The translations under genes and the position numbers were made by a program. Source: Megamerina dolium (lineage: Eukaryota > Arthropoda > Insecta > Diptera > Megamerinidae). From it: 64,000 nt of DNA. Position 1 is the stretch's first letter; each line of letters opens with the position of its first letter. The stretch covers positions 24,270,557-24,334,556 of the forward strand of contig OY978527.1 in assembly GCA_963854835.1 (NCBI GenBank). Reading direction: 5' to 3'. Below are positions 1 to 9,580 of this stretch, piece by piece. Below the pieces are notes generated by a model. That model was not told the origin of the DNA. It ran no database searches and saw nothing but the letters and a program-made list of their open reading frames with translations.

Positions 1-127
1 GTAAGAAATTGTTTATTAATATTAATTTTTGATAAAAGAACCCTCCGCTATGTAGCGTTGTAGTACAATTTTTATATTTTACAATTACTATTATATGGAT
101 TTCACAATGAGACTGCCTGAAATAGCT

Positions 128-432
128 AGGAAGTATTATAGTAGAGGTTGTAGGTCATTTCGAGTAAAACAAAACTGCATACTTGGAATTTGGGGGCACC
201 TCAAAAATCTTGACTTACGGTTAAAAACCGATTTTGCACTCTTTTCACGTATATGGCAACACCTTAGTCGATTATTAACCGATTTTTATTTATTAGTCGA
301 TTATGGAATACATACCTTTCGAACAGTATATATAGTTAATGAGATTTTATATGATATTCTCGTAAATGTGCGTACTTTTAAAATTTTTATACCAGTTCAA
401 ACAAAATCCTACTGTGATCAAAAAGTAAGGTG
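128..432 (+). repeat. Arm of an old inverted repeat
   Basis: This stretch is related, in inverse orientation, to 5267-5531. Shared blocks are the AAAACAAA...GCATACTT...TTTGGGGG block near 165-200 and CTACTGTGATCAAAA near 410-425, with diverged AT-rich sequence between. The two arms flank the nested transposon cluster at 480-5240. They could be the long terminal inverted repeats of one old element that later collected insertions, or two inverted copies of a dispersed repeat. No convincing coding potential is seen in either arm. Confidence 0.5.
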
Positions 433-477
433 AGGTGATTTTTGAAGTAAAACACAATATTCATGCAACTAAATTTA

Positions 478-778
478 TTTTGCCTCCTCCAATGTATTCC
501 CCTCCCACTCCAATACAGTTTTTTCAACGAATTTTCCAGTCATCGAAACATTTCTGGTAAACGATTTTTAGTATAGCCTTTAAAGCAGCCAGTGAACTCT
601 CTCTAATGACATCTACTGACTCAAAACGATGCCCTCATAGTGGTAATTTAAGCCCTAATTTAATTTATAATTGAACATGGAGCTTGTGGAATAACAACGG
701 TTTCATTTTTGTTGAAAAACTGACGAATAGCAACTGCTGTGTGCCATGGTGCATTGTCGTGATGTAAAATATGTTTTT
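478..778 (-). pseudogene. mariner transposase C-terminal relic
   Basis: Read on the minus strand, this encodes LHHDNAPWHTAVAIRQFF near the start, which matches the conserved mariner HDNAPCHTA block holding the second catalytic Asp. Further on are CFKGYTKN and a LEKSLKKLYWSGREYIGGGK-like end, matching the usual mariner tail (W..RW.KCI...G.YFEG). Stops and at least one frame change break it, and the N-terminal two thirds are missing. It is cut at about 780 by a minus-strand family A fragment. An immobile relic. Confidence 0.6.
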
Positions 779-782
779 TTTA

Positions 783-890
783 GCTCCAGTTAGAGATTCC
801 AAGCGCTGACAAGTTTTCAAGTACTTGGTCTTTCCACCTCTGCCTCTTCTTTGCCGTCCACATACCCTAGCCAGCGCTGCCACTGCCTCT
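783..890 (-). pseudogene. Family A non-LTR element, 3' coding fragment
   Basis: On the minus strand the sequence reads as the extreme C-terminus of the family A reverse transcriptase (RRGR...GG/W-K-K/D-Q then LESLTGA), with the same bases as 1741-1815 of the plus-strand copy at modest divergence. Only about 100 bases remain. It lies directly against the 5' end of the plus-strand family A copy, so two pieces of the family meet head to head. Confidence 0.5.
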
Positions 891-892
891 AA

Positions 893-1918
893 ACAACAAT
901 GTCTGAGTTTGGTATTCCTGCAAAGCTCACTCGACTTTGTAGAATGACACTGCATAACTCCTGTTGTGCAGTGAAAATTGGGAAGGACTACCGAACGGAG
1001 TTTCAGACAAGGTGATTCGTTATCGTGCGACTACTTCAATCTTATTATGGAGAAATTAATACAAGCTGCTGATCTACGACATAATGGCACTATCTTCAAC
1101 AAAAGTGTCATGCTGTTGGCGTATGCCGACGATATTGACATAATCGGCATGAACACGCGAGCAGTCAGTGTAGCATTCTCAGTTAGAATGAGAGTCGAAT
1201 GGGTCTTACGGTGAACGAGGGCAAGACGAAGTATCTAGTGTCAACAAACAAAGAGTCCCGGCGTCTTGGACATCACGTCACTGTTGACAACTACGCTTTT
1301 GAAGTAGTAAGGGACTTTGTCTATCTTGGAACCAGCATTAACAGCAGTAATGAAGTTAGCCTGGTCAGTTGCGAAGGATCACTCTTGCAAACAGGTGCTA
1401 CTTTGGGCTAAGAAAGCAATTGAGAAGTCGGGCCCTCTCTCGAAGAACGAAAACTACACTCTACAAGTCTCTCATCATGCCTGTCCTAACATATGGCGCT
1501 GAAGCCTGGACAATTTCCACCTCAGATGAGCGAATGATTGGAGTTTTCGAGAGAAAAGTCCTACTCAAGATCTTTGGACCTATTTGCGTTGGTGGCGAGT
1601 ACCGAATAAGGTACAACCATGAGCTTAATGAGTTGTATGCTGATATTGACATCAAAATTCAGCAGCTGCGCTGGCTAGGTCATGTCGAGCGAATGGAAGA
1701 ACACGCTAAGAAGGTGTTATATTCGGAACCCGCTGGAGGACGACGCAGAAGAGGAAAACCTAACCTCCGGTGGAAAGACCAAGTACTGGAGAACCTGACG
1801 GCGCTTGGAATTTCTAACTGGCGCCAGCTAGCGAAGAACAGAGATGGCTGGCGAAGCATGATATTTTCGGCCTAAATCGATACTAGGTTGTTATGGCCAC
1901 ATCAGTAAGTAAGTAGTA
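893..1918 (+). pseudogene. Family A non-LTR retrotransposon, 5'-truncated copy
   Basis: This encodes the C-terminal half of a reverse transcriptase plus the downstream domain. A FRQGDSLSCDYFNLIMEKLI block is followed by LLAYADDIDIIG (catalytic YADD, about 1117-1150), then MGLTVNEGKTKYLV, SLIMPVLTYGAEAWTI, ERKVLLKIFGPICVGG, and an Arg-rich RRRRGKPNLRWKDQ tail near 1741-1785. Small insertions and deletions near 1010, 1185 and 1365 split it into three frames. The 3' end is GTTATGGCCACATCAGTAAGTAAGTAG, a short TAAG microsatellite shared by other copies in the window. The endonuclease and the first part of the RT are absent. It is a dead copy; the clade is not assigned with certainty. Confidence 0.8.
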
Positions 1919-2203
1919 TGTTCCTTTAGAGCATTTCCTGAAGTGCGGCGATGTCAGCCTTATATTTGTCGAGGACATCAACCAGTTGTATAGAAGCACC
2001 TTTCCTATAGACGGACCGGACACTCCAGTTACGTTTCGGTAAATGGTGGTCATTATTTCGTTTGCGGGGGACGTCAACAAAAGGGGTAGTTCTTATCCGA
2101 GGCAGGGTTCGATTTTTCATTGGGGGAAGTTTTTATGTGGTGGGTTGCAAGCCTAACATACAACCTCTAACCGAGAAGGTTTTCGTCACTCACTTTAGTC
2201 TCA
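1919..2203 (-). pseudogene. Family A element, 5' end and start of endonuclease ORF
   Basis: On the minus strand this encodes a stretch ending in WSVRSVYRKGASIQLVDVLD and DKYKADIAALQEM, which fits the first beta-strands of an APE-type endonuclease (W-N-V-R-S...L..Y..DI..LQE). It is the other end of the same family as the plus-strand copy next to it, but in the opposite orientation. A jockey insertion interrupts it at 2203; the 5' untranslated part continues at 4923-5240. The TSD of that insertion lies at 2192-2203. Confidence 0.65.
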
Positions 2204-4889
2204 TAATGATGATATCTGAGACCCATTTCACTGACAAAAATTGCTACCAAATACCATATTACAAACTGTACACCACAAATCATCCGCATGGTAAGGCACG
2301 CGGAGGAACTGCCATATTGATAAAAAGCAGAATAAAACATCATGTTCTCGAAGATTTCAGTAGCGTCTACTTGCAAGCAACATCTATATGTCTGGAAGAA
2401 TACATCTCTAAGCTAGTAATATCTGCGATATACTGTCCCCCAAGATACAGTATTACCGAACAGCAATATAAAGAATTTTTCTCAACTCTTGGTAGCAAAT
2501 TCTTGGTTGCTGGCGATTTCAACGCCAAACACACTCACTGGGGCTCCCGCTTAATAACTCCAAAAGGCAGAAGACTATGTTCAATCATCACTAACCATGG
2601 CTACGATGTTATTTCAAACGGTCAACCGACATATTGGCCGACGGACAAGAGGAAAATACCCGATCTCATAGACTTTGGAGTCGCCAAAGGTTTGCAGATG
2701 GAAAATATCTCCACAGAGTGTAATTATGATCTATCATCTGACCACTCACCCACGGTAATATCTATAAAATCACCAAGCCCCCAAGGTAATTGCGTTAGAA
2801 AGAAAATAGACTGGTTAAAATTCAAGAAATATATAAATTCCCATCTTCCTCTGAGTACTGTATTAAGAAATGGACACGATGTAGACTCAGCACTCGAAAA
2901 ATTCAACCAGCTGCTCTCATTAGCTCTCAGCTCAGCCACCTGCACAAAGGTATGCAAGCAATCAAACTATAGCCCATACACACCAGCCGATATTGAATTG
3001 CTAGTAAGACAGAAAAGAAGACTCCGAAGACAATGGCAAGAATTCAGATCACCGAATCTGAAAACACAGCTACAGCACTGCACTCGAAAGTTAAAGCTAG
3101 CCTTAAAAAATAAAAACAACAAAGAGTTAGAAGAGCACATAGCGAAATTAACACCTGGTGAAGCGTCAGACTACTCTTTGTGGAAATCAGCAAAAAAATC
3201 AAATCGGCCAATTCTCACTGATTCCCCCATCCGTTTGAGTGACGGTAATTGGGCTAGAAGCAACTGTGAGAAGGGTTTGGCTTTTGCAAACCACCTAAAA
3301 AGTGTGTTTACACCCAATCCACCCTCTTCACAGTCCTCATTACCAATATTGACTTCTCAACCTTGCTCAATAACGCTCAAAATTAAAAAAAAGGACATAT
3401 TCAAAGCAATTTATAAAGATTTAAACCCAAAAAAATCACCTGGTCCAGATAAAATTACCGGTAAAATGATAAAAGAGCTACCTCCGGCTTCAGTAATTCA
3501 TCTGATGCATATTTTCAATGCTATCCTTCGTATTAAACACTATCCCAAATGCTGGAAAACTTCAAAAATTATTATGATAGCAAAACCAGGAAAAGACCCT
3601 ACAAAAGTTGCATCGTACAGACCTATCAGCCTCCTGCCTCTACTTTCTAAAGTATTCGAAAAGCTACTTGTCATGAATATAACTCCATTTATTAATCTCA
3701 ACCAACTGATTCCTCAACATCAGTTTGGATTTAGAAAACAGCACGGCACAATAGAACAAGTCCACCGCATTGTAACTCTGATAAGGAACACTTTTGAAGA
3801 AAAAAAGTATTGCTCAGCTGTCTTTCTTGATATCACTCAAGCTTTCGATAAAGTATGGCACGATGGCCTTATTTACAAACTCAAACTATTACTGCCTGCA
3901 AATGTCTCCTCATTGCTTAGTAGCTACCTCACGAAAAGACAATTTCTGGTACATCACAAGGATTACACAACAAATCCATTGGATATTCACGCTGGCGTTC
4001 CTCAAGGAAGCGTTTTGGGCCCCTTACTGTATCTCTTATACACTACAGATATGCCCAGCAATAACCATACATTTATATCGACCTTTGCAGATGATACGGC
4101 AATATTGTGCTCTCGCTCTAACCCCATAGAAGCTACTAAACTCCTGCAGACTCATATCGATTCTCTCGAAATCTGGCTAGCAAAATGGCGTATAAAAGTC
4201 AATGAATCAAAGAGCGTACATGTAACCTTCACGCTAAGGCCAGATACATGTCCCCCACTTAAAATTAATGGCCAATCAGTTCCACAATGTTCCTCAACAA
4301 AGTACTTGGGTATTCACCTCGACAGAAGGCTGACCTGGAAAAATCACATAGAGGCAAAGAAAACTCAGATCAAGCTTAAAATTAATCAGTTATGGTGGCT
4401 GTTACACAAAAGATCAAAGTTGAATCTCGAATACAAAGTGCTATTATATAAAGCAATCCTGAAGCCAATCTGGACTTATGGTATTCAGTTTTGGGGCACC
4501 GCATCTCCCTCAAATATCGAAAAATTGCAGCGAATACAATCCAAGTGTCTGCGAATTATTGTAAACGCGCCTTGGTATATGAGGAACGTTAACATCCATC
4601 GAGATTTAAATGTACCCACAATTTCTGAGGAAGTTGCAATGTCTTGCAGAAGCTACATTCAAAAATTACACAGTCATCCGAATCCCCTTGCTAGGCAATT
4701 GTTGCTGAGTACGGGGCATCGTCGATTAAAAAGAAAAGACACACTGAATATGCTGTGAAATTGATATACCTCGTGACTCAACAAATTGTGATGGAACGTT
4801 GGGAATATCACATAATTTTATTTAGTTTGTAAGATTTGATTACATATTGTTAGTTTCTAAGTAATTTTAGAAAGATTCAATAAAAAAGC

Positions 4890-4925
<36 letters not shown>

Positions 4926-4934
4926 TTAGTCTCA
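2192..4934 (+). mobile_element. Jockey-type retrotransposon, 5'-truncated copy with TSD
   Basis: The element runs from about 2204 to a poly-A run at 4889-4922. It is bracketed by a 12-bp direct repeat, ACTTTAGTCTCA, at 2192-2203 and 4923-4934. It lacks ORF1 and about the first 30 residues of ORF2 compared with the full-length copy at 9433-13948. The 3' untranslated region has AATAAA just before the A tail. Perfect target duplication and an unbroken ORF2 remainder point to a fairly recent insertion. It landed inside an antisense family A fragment. Confidence 0.92.
2204..4758 (+). pseudogene. Jockey ORF2 (endonuclease-RT), N-terminally truncated
   Basis: Residues from MMISETHFTDKN to DTLNML match the intact ORF2 at 12229-9581 almost throughout. 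Visible motifs are the endonuclease Glu (SETHF), VAGDFNAKHTHWGS, SSDHSPTV, the RT block KKSPGPDKITG, AVFLDITQAFDKVWHDG, GVPQGSVLGPLLYLLY and FADDTAIL. There is no RNase H. The first strand of the endonuclease (HWNANG in the full copy) is missing, so the protein is probably inactive. The frame stays open upstream into the flanking repeat: an open reading frame from ATG 2062 joins about 47 codons of antisense family A sequence to the jockey part. I read that as chance, not as a gene. Confidence 0.88.
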
Positions 4935-5240
4935 CAGAGGGTGCCAGGAAAACGTTGCCCGGTGGTGGCTACGTGGAGGATTGAAAAATGAAGACGCCAT
5001 CACATAGCAAACAGAACTAGCTAAATGATGGTAACCTCATTACAGAATCAAGGTGCTATCACATAGCGCGCAGAACAAACTACATGACATCCAGTGAGTT
5101 TGCTTGCGATGAGTTCAACAAGGGTAGCGCTAGTACGGTTGAGGCAGTTAGATACGTTACCTTGCGAAAATACCACCAGATCACCAAGATAAAGTGTCTA
5201 ATTGCTTCAACCGGTGGGGCTAGAATACAAATTTATAGCG
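4923..5240 (-). repeat. Family A 5' untranslated region, interrupted by jockey
   Basis: The reverse complement matches 52600-52800, where the same sequence precedes a family A endonuclease. The shared core is CTAGCGCTA(C/T)CCTT(G/C)TTGAACTCATCGCAAG at about 5150-5115. It continues the minus-strand family A piece at 1919-2203 on the other side of the jockey insertion. No coding potential is seen. Confidence 0.65.
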
Positions 5241-5266
5241 CGCACATTCAAAAAAATTAATTCCGC

Positions 5267-5531
5267 TTACCTTTTGATCACAGTAGTAATGTAAAAAGAC
5301 ATCAATATAGTTGAAAAAAGGTAAACACATAAAAAAAGTGCTTTTGCCTTGAAAATATCATAATCAACCTCATAAATTACATATACCGTTCTTCTTTCCA
5401 AAATTGGCTAGGAAATAAAACTCGGTTAATGAGTTATAGTCACATAACTGAAGAAAAGAGGGCTTTTAACCAAAGACAAGGAATTTGGATGTCCCCCAAA
5501 TTTAAAGTATGCAACTTTGTTTTACTTCACC
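5267..5531 (-). repeat. Second arm of the old inverted repeat
   Basis: The reverse complement is a diverged match to 128-432, with CTACTGTGATCAAAA at 5288-5274 and the TTTGGGGG...GCATACTTT block at 5494-5515. The arms enclose the repeat cluster 480-5240. Confidence 0.5.
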
Positions 5532-5539
5532 AGGCCTAG

Positions 5540-6320
5540 AACTTTCACTATAAGATTTTCCAGCTACTTCAACTCTGTTCCATTCTGTATCAGCGTGTTA
5601 TGTTCTAAATTTTTTGTACAAAACATCCATTGTATTTCGAAACTTATGTTAAATGACCCTGTGACACAATATTTTTTATGTTTTATATATTTTTTTATAC
5701 ATATTTTTTTTATATATATATTTTTGAAATTTATTATATTCAAAAACCTACACTAGAGGGCACTGAAGTGCATTTTTTAATATTACGAGTATTTTTAAGT
5801 GGAAAACTTGTATTTGAAATGAGAAATTTATTTCTGTAATTTATTCTGTGTTAAAGTATACAATTTTTTTATTTTACGTGTATTTTCAAGTGAAAAATTA
5901 CTATTCAAGCATTTTTTGTTAGAAATATGTATTCTCTATGAAGGTGAAGTGTAAGGTTTAAAAAAATTTTATATGGAATTTGACACTCTCCAAAAAGCCA
6001 TCATCCATTTTATCCCGATAAAATTATCGCACTGTGCTATCGATGTTAGAATCGACTAGTTTGACATATATCCCATACAAAAATTTCTTAAAAAGTCAAT
6101 TCTAATTTTAAGATGGTCTTAACTTTGACTGTAACTAAGGTCCAATATGTATCCCAAAGAAAGGGTGTTGGGTTTTTCAGATATTTTGTTTTTAATATTG
6201 ATTTGTTGCGTCCGATTATTTTGTTACAAATCCATTATATAATAAGATTTAAAGCCTAAAATTACAAATTCATCTTATCGACTATTGTTGATTATGATTG
6301 CTACTAGCTGCTGCAGTTTC
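5540..6320. other. AT-rich noncoding stretch
   Basis: Long T and A runs dominate. No open frame with protein-like composition, no RNA gene and no repeat shared with the rest of the window was recognised. The part next to 6320 is the expected 3' untranslated side of the minus-strand ORF. Confidence 0.4.
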
Positions 6321-8078
6321 TTAAATGGGAGCGTCTATATCAAATGTACGTATAGTATTACGCGTACCTACACTAGGTGTAGTATTAGTCGTACAAGTAA
6401 TAGGAATAATATTACAGTTTTTGTTGCATGATTTTGAATTTAAATATTTTTCAAAATTACTTATACTTTGCTCTACCTCATGGCACATTTTTTGATAATT
6501 TAATGGTATCGACGGATTTGCAATCAATTCCTGCATTGACCAGATGGCATGATTATGTTGTTGTTCTTGTGGTTGTTGATTTTGTTTTTGTTCTTTAGAT
6601 AATACTGCTTCAACTGGTGATGATGCTGATAATGATGTTGCTGGTATTGGTGTCCTTGATTGATTTTTATTGTGATGATGATGATAAAGTTGATTTTCGA
6701 AATTTGATGCTGGCGTATGATGAGCAGCTGGTTTGATGAGACCAGCCTCTTGCATAAAACGATTTACTCTTGCAGCAACAACAGTATTACCATATCCGAT
6801 ATATTCATGATCATCGGCACCATCATCATCATAGCCATACTTATCATATTCGTCATCATCATCGTCCTCACCGCCATCTTCATTATCATCATCATCATCA
6901 TCATCGTCGTCGTCGTCATCGTCTTGAATGTAATATTCATCATAAATGTCATGCAATATTCGCTCAAATGTTGCTGTATCAGATCCTAGATTTGCCTCTG
7001 GATCAAATTCTTTTGGGTAGTGGCGCAACGTTGACTTGGACGACGATACCGACGACGACGACGTTAGTGGCACATCAATGGGATATGTACCATTAAATAT
7101 TATATTCTTTTTATGTATCGTTGATTGCTGTTGATGTGTAATGTTGCCGCTTGTAGCTTCATAAATGGTCAATGCATTGCAACCCTGTTTGGTTGGATTC
7201 CCTGCGAGCAGCTTCATGTTTTCATCATCATCATTGTCATCATAATCACTATTATTACTTGTTAATGGCTTTGATAAATTAAAATTAACACGCTTTATTG
7301 TAGATGGTGGTGGTGCTATTATAGCAGCAGCAGCAGCAGTACAAGTAGTACTACCATTAGCAGTAGCAGCACTAGTAGTAGCATAAGCTAAAGGCGCATT
7401 AGTTTTAGAAGCCGTACAAATGAAATTATTGAAATAATTATAATTTAATGAATCTATTGCCGTTGTACTGTTTAATGTTGCTGTTTTTATACTAGCACTA
7501 GTAATGCTCGTAGTTGTTGTTGTTTTTGTGCAATTGACAGCTATAACATGATTCATGACATCATGCTTTCTATTATTACTTACATCATTGGTTAGAAATG
7601 CCGATATTGGCTCTGTCCTTGTTGATGTGCCGACCATCTTTGTCGTTGTCATCAAATTATTGTTGTTACAATTGATTTGTCTAGCTGTTGTTAGTTTTGT
7701 TGCTATTGTTGCTGCTGTTCGATTTAAATCGTTCGTTTTATATGGTTGTTGTTGCTGCGTTTTACTTTTCTCCAAAGTCGTCTTCAACTGACGCGCCAAT
7801 GCTGGATTCGATTTGATTCTGCTTGGTGATTTTATCAGATTTCTTATGGTAGCACTTCTGTTGTCGTTTTTACTTGTTGGCAACAATATTGTGCTACTAT
7901 TAGTTGCAGTCGTTCTTTGTGTGCTTGTTACGGCAGCTTCTTCAGCAGCAGCAGCAGCAGTAGCGACAGAAGTACTAGCGGCTGTTGCTGTCATTGCTCC
8001 TGTTGCTGTTGTAGTTGCACTTGGTGTTGTTGTTGTTCGCTTTAAATATACTTGTCCTTTGAAATTATTTACTAAATA
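6321..8078 (-). CDS. Low-complexity acidic exon, unknown protein (possible 3' exon of Sec16)
   Basis: This is an open stretch of 585 codons ending in TAA at 6323-6321. A strong acceptor (TTTTTTGCTGCAG) ends at 8079, so I take the exon to start at 8078 in phase 0. Upstream codons also stay open but are AT-rich and look intronic. The protein begins YLVNNFKGQVYLKR, then long Thr/Ala/Ser/Asn-rich tracts, a run of more than ten Asp followed by more Asp/Glu (about 6820-6930), HHHH, and a less biased end containing MCHEVEQSISNFEKYL. The segment around EANLGSDTATFERILHDIYDEYY also looks like real sequence rather than a simple repeat. I recognise no family. Phase 0 fits the GAG|GTAAGT donor of the last recognised Sec16 exon (27990), but another minus-strand gene is equally possible. 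Without a splice, ATGs upstream (8363) would add a hydrophobic N-terminus. Confidence 0.6.
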   Translation of the reverse strand, partial: YLVNNFKGQVYLKRTTTTPSATTTATGAMTATAASTSVATAAAAAEEAAVTSTQRTTATNSSTILLPTSKNDNRSATIRNLIKSPSRIKSNPALARQLKTTLEKSKTQQQQPYKTNDLNRTAATIATKLTTARQINCNNNNLMTTTKMVGTSTRTEPISAFLTNDVSNNRKHDVMNHVIAVNCTKTTTTTSITSASIKTATLNSTTAIDSLNYNYFNNFICTASKTNAPLAYATTSAATANGSTTCTAAAAAIIAPPPSTIKRVNFNLSKPLTSNNSDYDDNDDDENMKLLAGNPTKQGCNALTIYEATSGNITHQQQSTIHKKNIIFNGTYPIDVPLTSSSSVSSSKSTLRHYPKEFDPEANLGSDTATFERILHDIYDEYYIQDDDDDDDDDDDDDNEDGGEDDDDDEYDKYGYDDDGADDHEYIGYGNTVVAARVNRFMQEAGLIKPAAHHTPASNFENQLYHHHHNKNQSRTPIPATSLSASSPVEAVLSKEQKQNQQPQEQQHNHAIWSMQELIANPSIPLNYQKMCHEVEQSISNFEKYLNSKSCNKNCNIIPITCTTNTTPSVGTRNTIRTFDIDAPI

Positions 8079-9010
8079 CTGCAGCAAAAAACACACGAAC
8101 AGCAAAAGCAGCATTCCAAATTCAAGCAAATAATACAAAAATATGAATATAGACAATATATTTGATAAACAAGTTTTTCGTGTTTTTGTGCATATGTGTG
8201 TCAAGTTAATGCGTAGACCAATATTATTTAATATACAATTATACGCCAAAATATACATAAAACTTATATATACAATAATTTTTTTCAAGAAATACCAGGT
8301 ATTTGAAATCAATAATGGTTGAGATATTACAAAAAAGCGATCTGGTAAAGACAGTAGTTTCAAACATTTTCTAAGCTATAAGCAAGGTGCAAATTGTATT
8401 AATTTTTTTGACTATAATTGTTTATTTGCGTTAAGGTAGGTCGCTCCACACAAAAGTTTCACAATTTCACCCCTGGTTTGAAAGATTATGTTGAAAGGTT
8501 CACATAACAAAAAATATTTTAATTTTCTTTACTATTTTAGAACGGCCAAAATAATGTTTTTACTATAGCTGTTGTTAATTGTACGATTTTTAAAAATGAT
8601 AGCTTGTCTCATATTTGTGGTATATTTTCTTTGAATTTGAACTAGCCCCAAGAAATCATATTCAGTGCCCCCGATTCTACCCCCATAATAAACCCACTTT
8701 AAAAACCATAAATCTTTCCCTTTTAAAATGTAAAAGTAGTATGGAACTTCAACCCACTACAACAGCCTCTATATCCGACTGTTTAAATAGTAGAAACTTA
8801 GTCGCAAAACAAATTGAGAAAAGGTTACTCATATGTCATATTGTATTGCATATTGATTTTAAATAAGCAATTGAATATACATACATACACTAAACCTTTA
8901 CGAGATTGAAGTTGCTTGTAACACACTTGGCTTTCTAGTTTGACAACTCTTTACTGTTGGCTCAAGCGCACATACATAACAGGCCATTCAATAAGTGTGT
9001 AGGATGACAC
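8079..9010. other. Noncoding, probable intron or intergenic
   Basis: AT-rich sequence upstream (on the minus strand) of the acceptor at 8079. Nothing was recognised apart from short A/T runs. It ends where a plus-strand jockey fragment begins at about 9011. Confidence 0.4.
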
Positions 9011-9432
9011 AAAGTTGAATCTCGAATACAAAGTGCTATTATATAAAGCAATCCTGAAACCAATCTGGACTTATGGTATTCAGTTTTGGGGCACCGCATC
9101 TCCCTCAAATATCGAAAAATTGCAGCGAATACAATCCAAGTGTCTGCGAATTATTGCAAACGCGCGTTGGTATATGAGGAATGTTAACATCCATCGAGAT
9201 TTAAATGTACCCACAATTTCTGAGGAAGTTGCAAAGTCCTGCAGAAGCTACATTCAAAAATTACACAATCATCCGAATCCCCTTGCTAGGCAATTGTTGC
9301 TGAGCACGGGGCATCGTCGATTAAAAAGCAAAGACACACTGAATATGCTGTGAAATTGCTATACCTCGCGACTCAACAAATTGTGATGGAACGTAGGCAA
9401 TATCAGATAATTTTAGTTAGTTTGTAAGATTT
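9011..9432 (+). pseudogene. Older jockey copy, 3' fragment (left part)
   Basis: It encodes the last 112 codons of ORF2 (from KLNLEYKVLLYKAI to DTLNML, stop at 9351-9353) and part of the 3' untranslated region, ending at TTTGTAAGATTT. The remainder of the 3' untranslated region is at 13949-14019. The full-length minus-strand jockey copy lies between, so this fragment is older. It is heavily 5'-truncated and cannot be active. Confidence 0.9.
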
Positions 9433-9580
9433 TTTTTTTTTTTAGCTTATTTTTTTTTTATTGAATCTTTCTTAAATACAAGAAACTAACAATAAGTATT
9501 CAAATCTTAAAAACTAAATAAAACTATGTGATATCCCCTACGTTCCATCACAATTTGGTGAGTCGCGAGATGTAGCAATT

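Noticed and set aside
95..433. 112-codon plus-strand ORF at the left edge
   Set aside because: AT-driven composition, no motif, and the sequence is one arm of an inverted repeat.
2062..2203. Real N-terminus of an 898-residue protein
   Set aside because: The first 47 codons are antisense to a family A element and stop at a target-site duplication; the join is accidental.
893..2203. Twin-primed inversion of a single family A insertion
   Set aside because: In twin priming the inverted part lies upstream of the sense 3' part. Here it lies after the 3' end, so two insertion events or a rearrangement are more likely.
4885..4923. Transcription terminator or gene poly-A signal of a host gene
   Set aside because: AATAAA and the A run belong to the jockey 3' end and are followed directly by its target duplication.
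6717..8133. Plus-strand ORFs rich in Ile, His or Leu opposite the acidic exon
   Set aside because: They are antisense of Asp, Thr and Ala codon runs.
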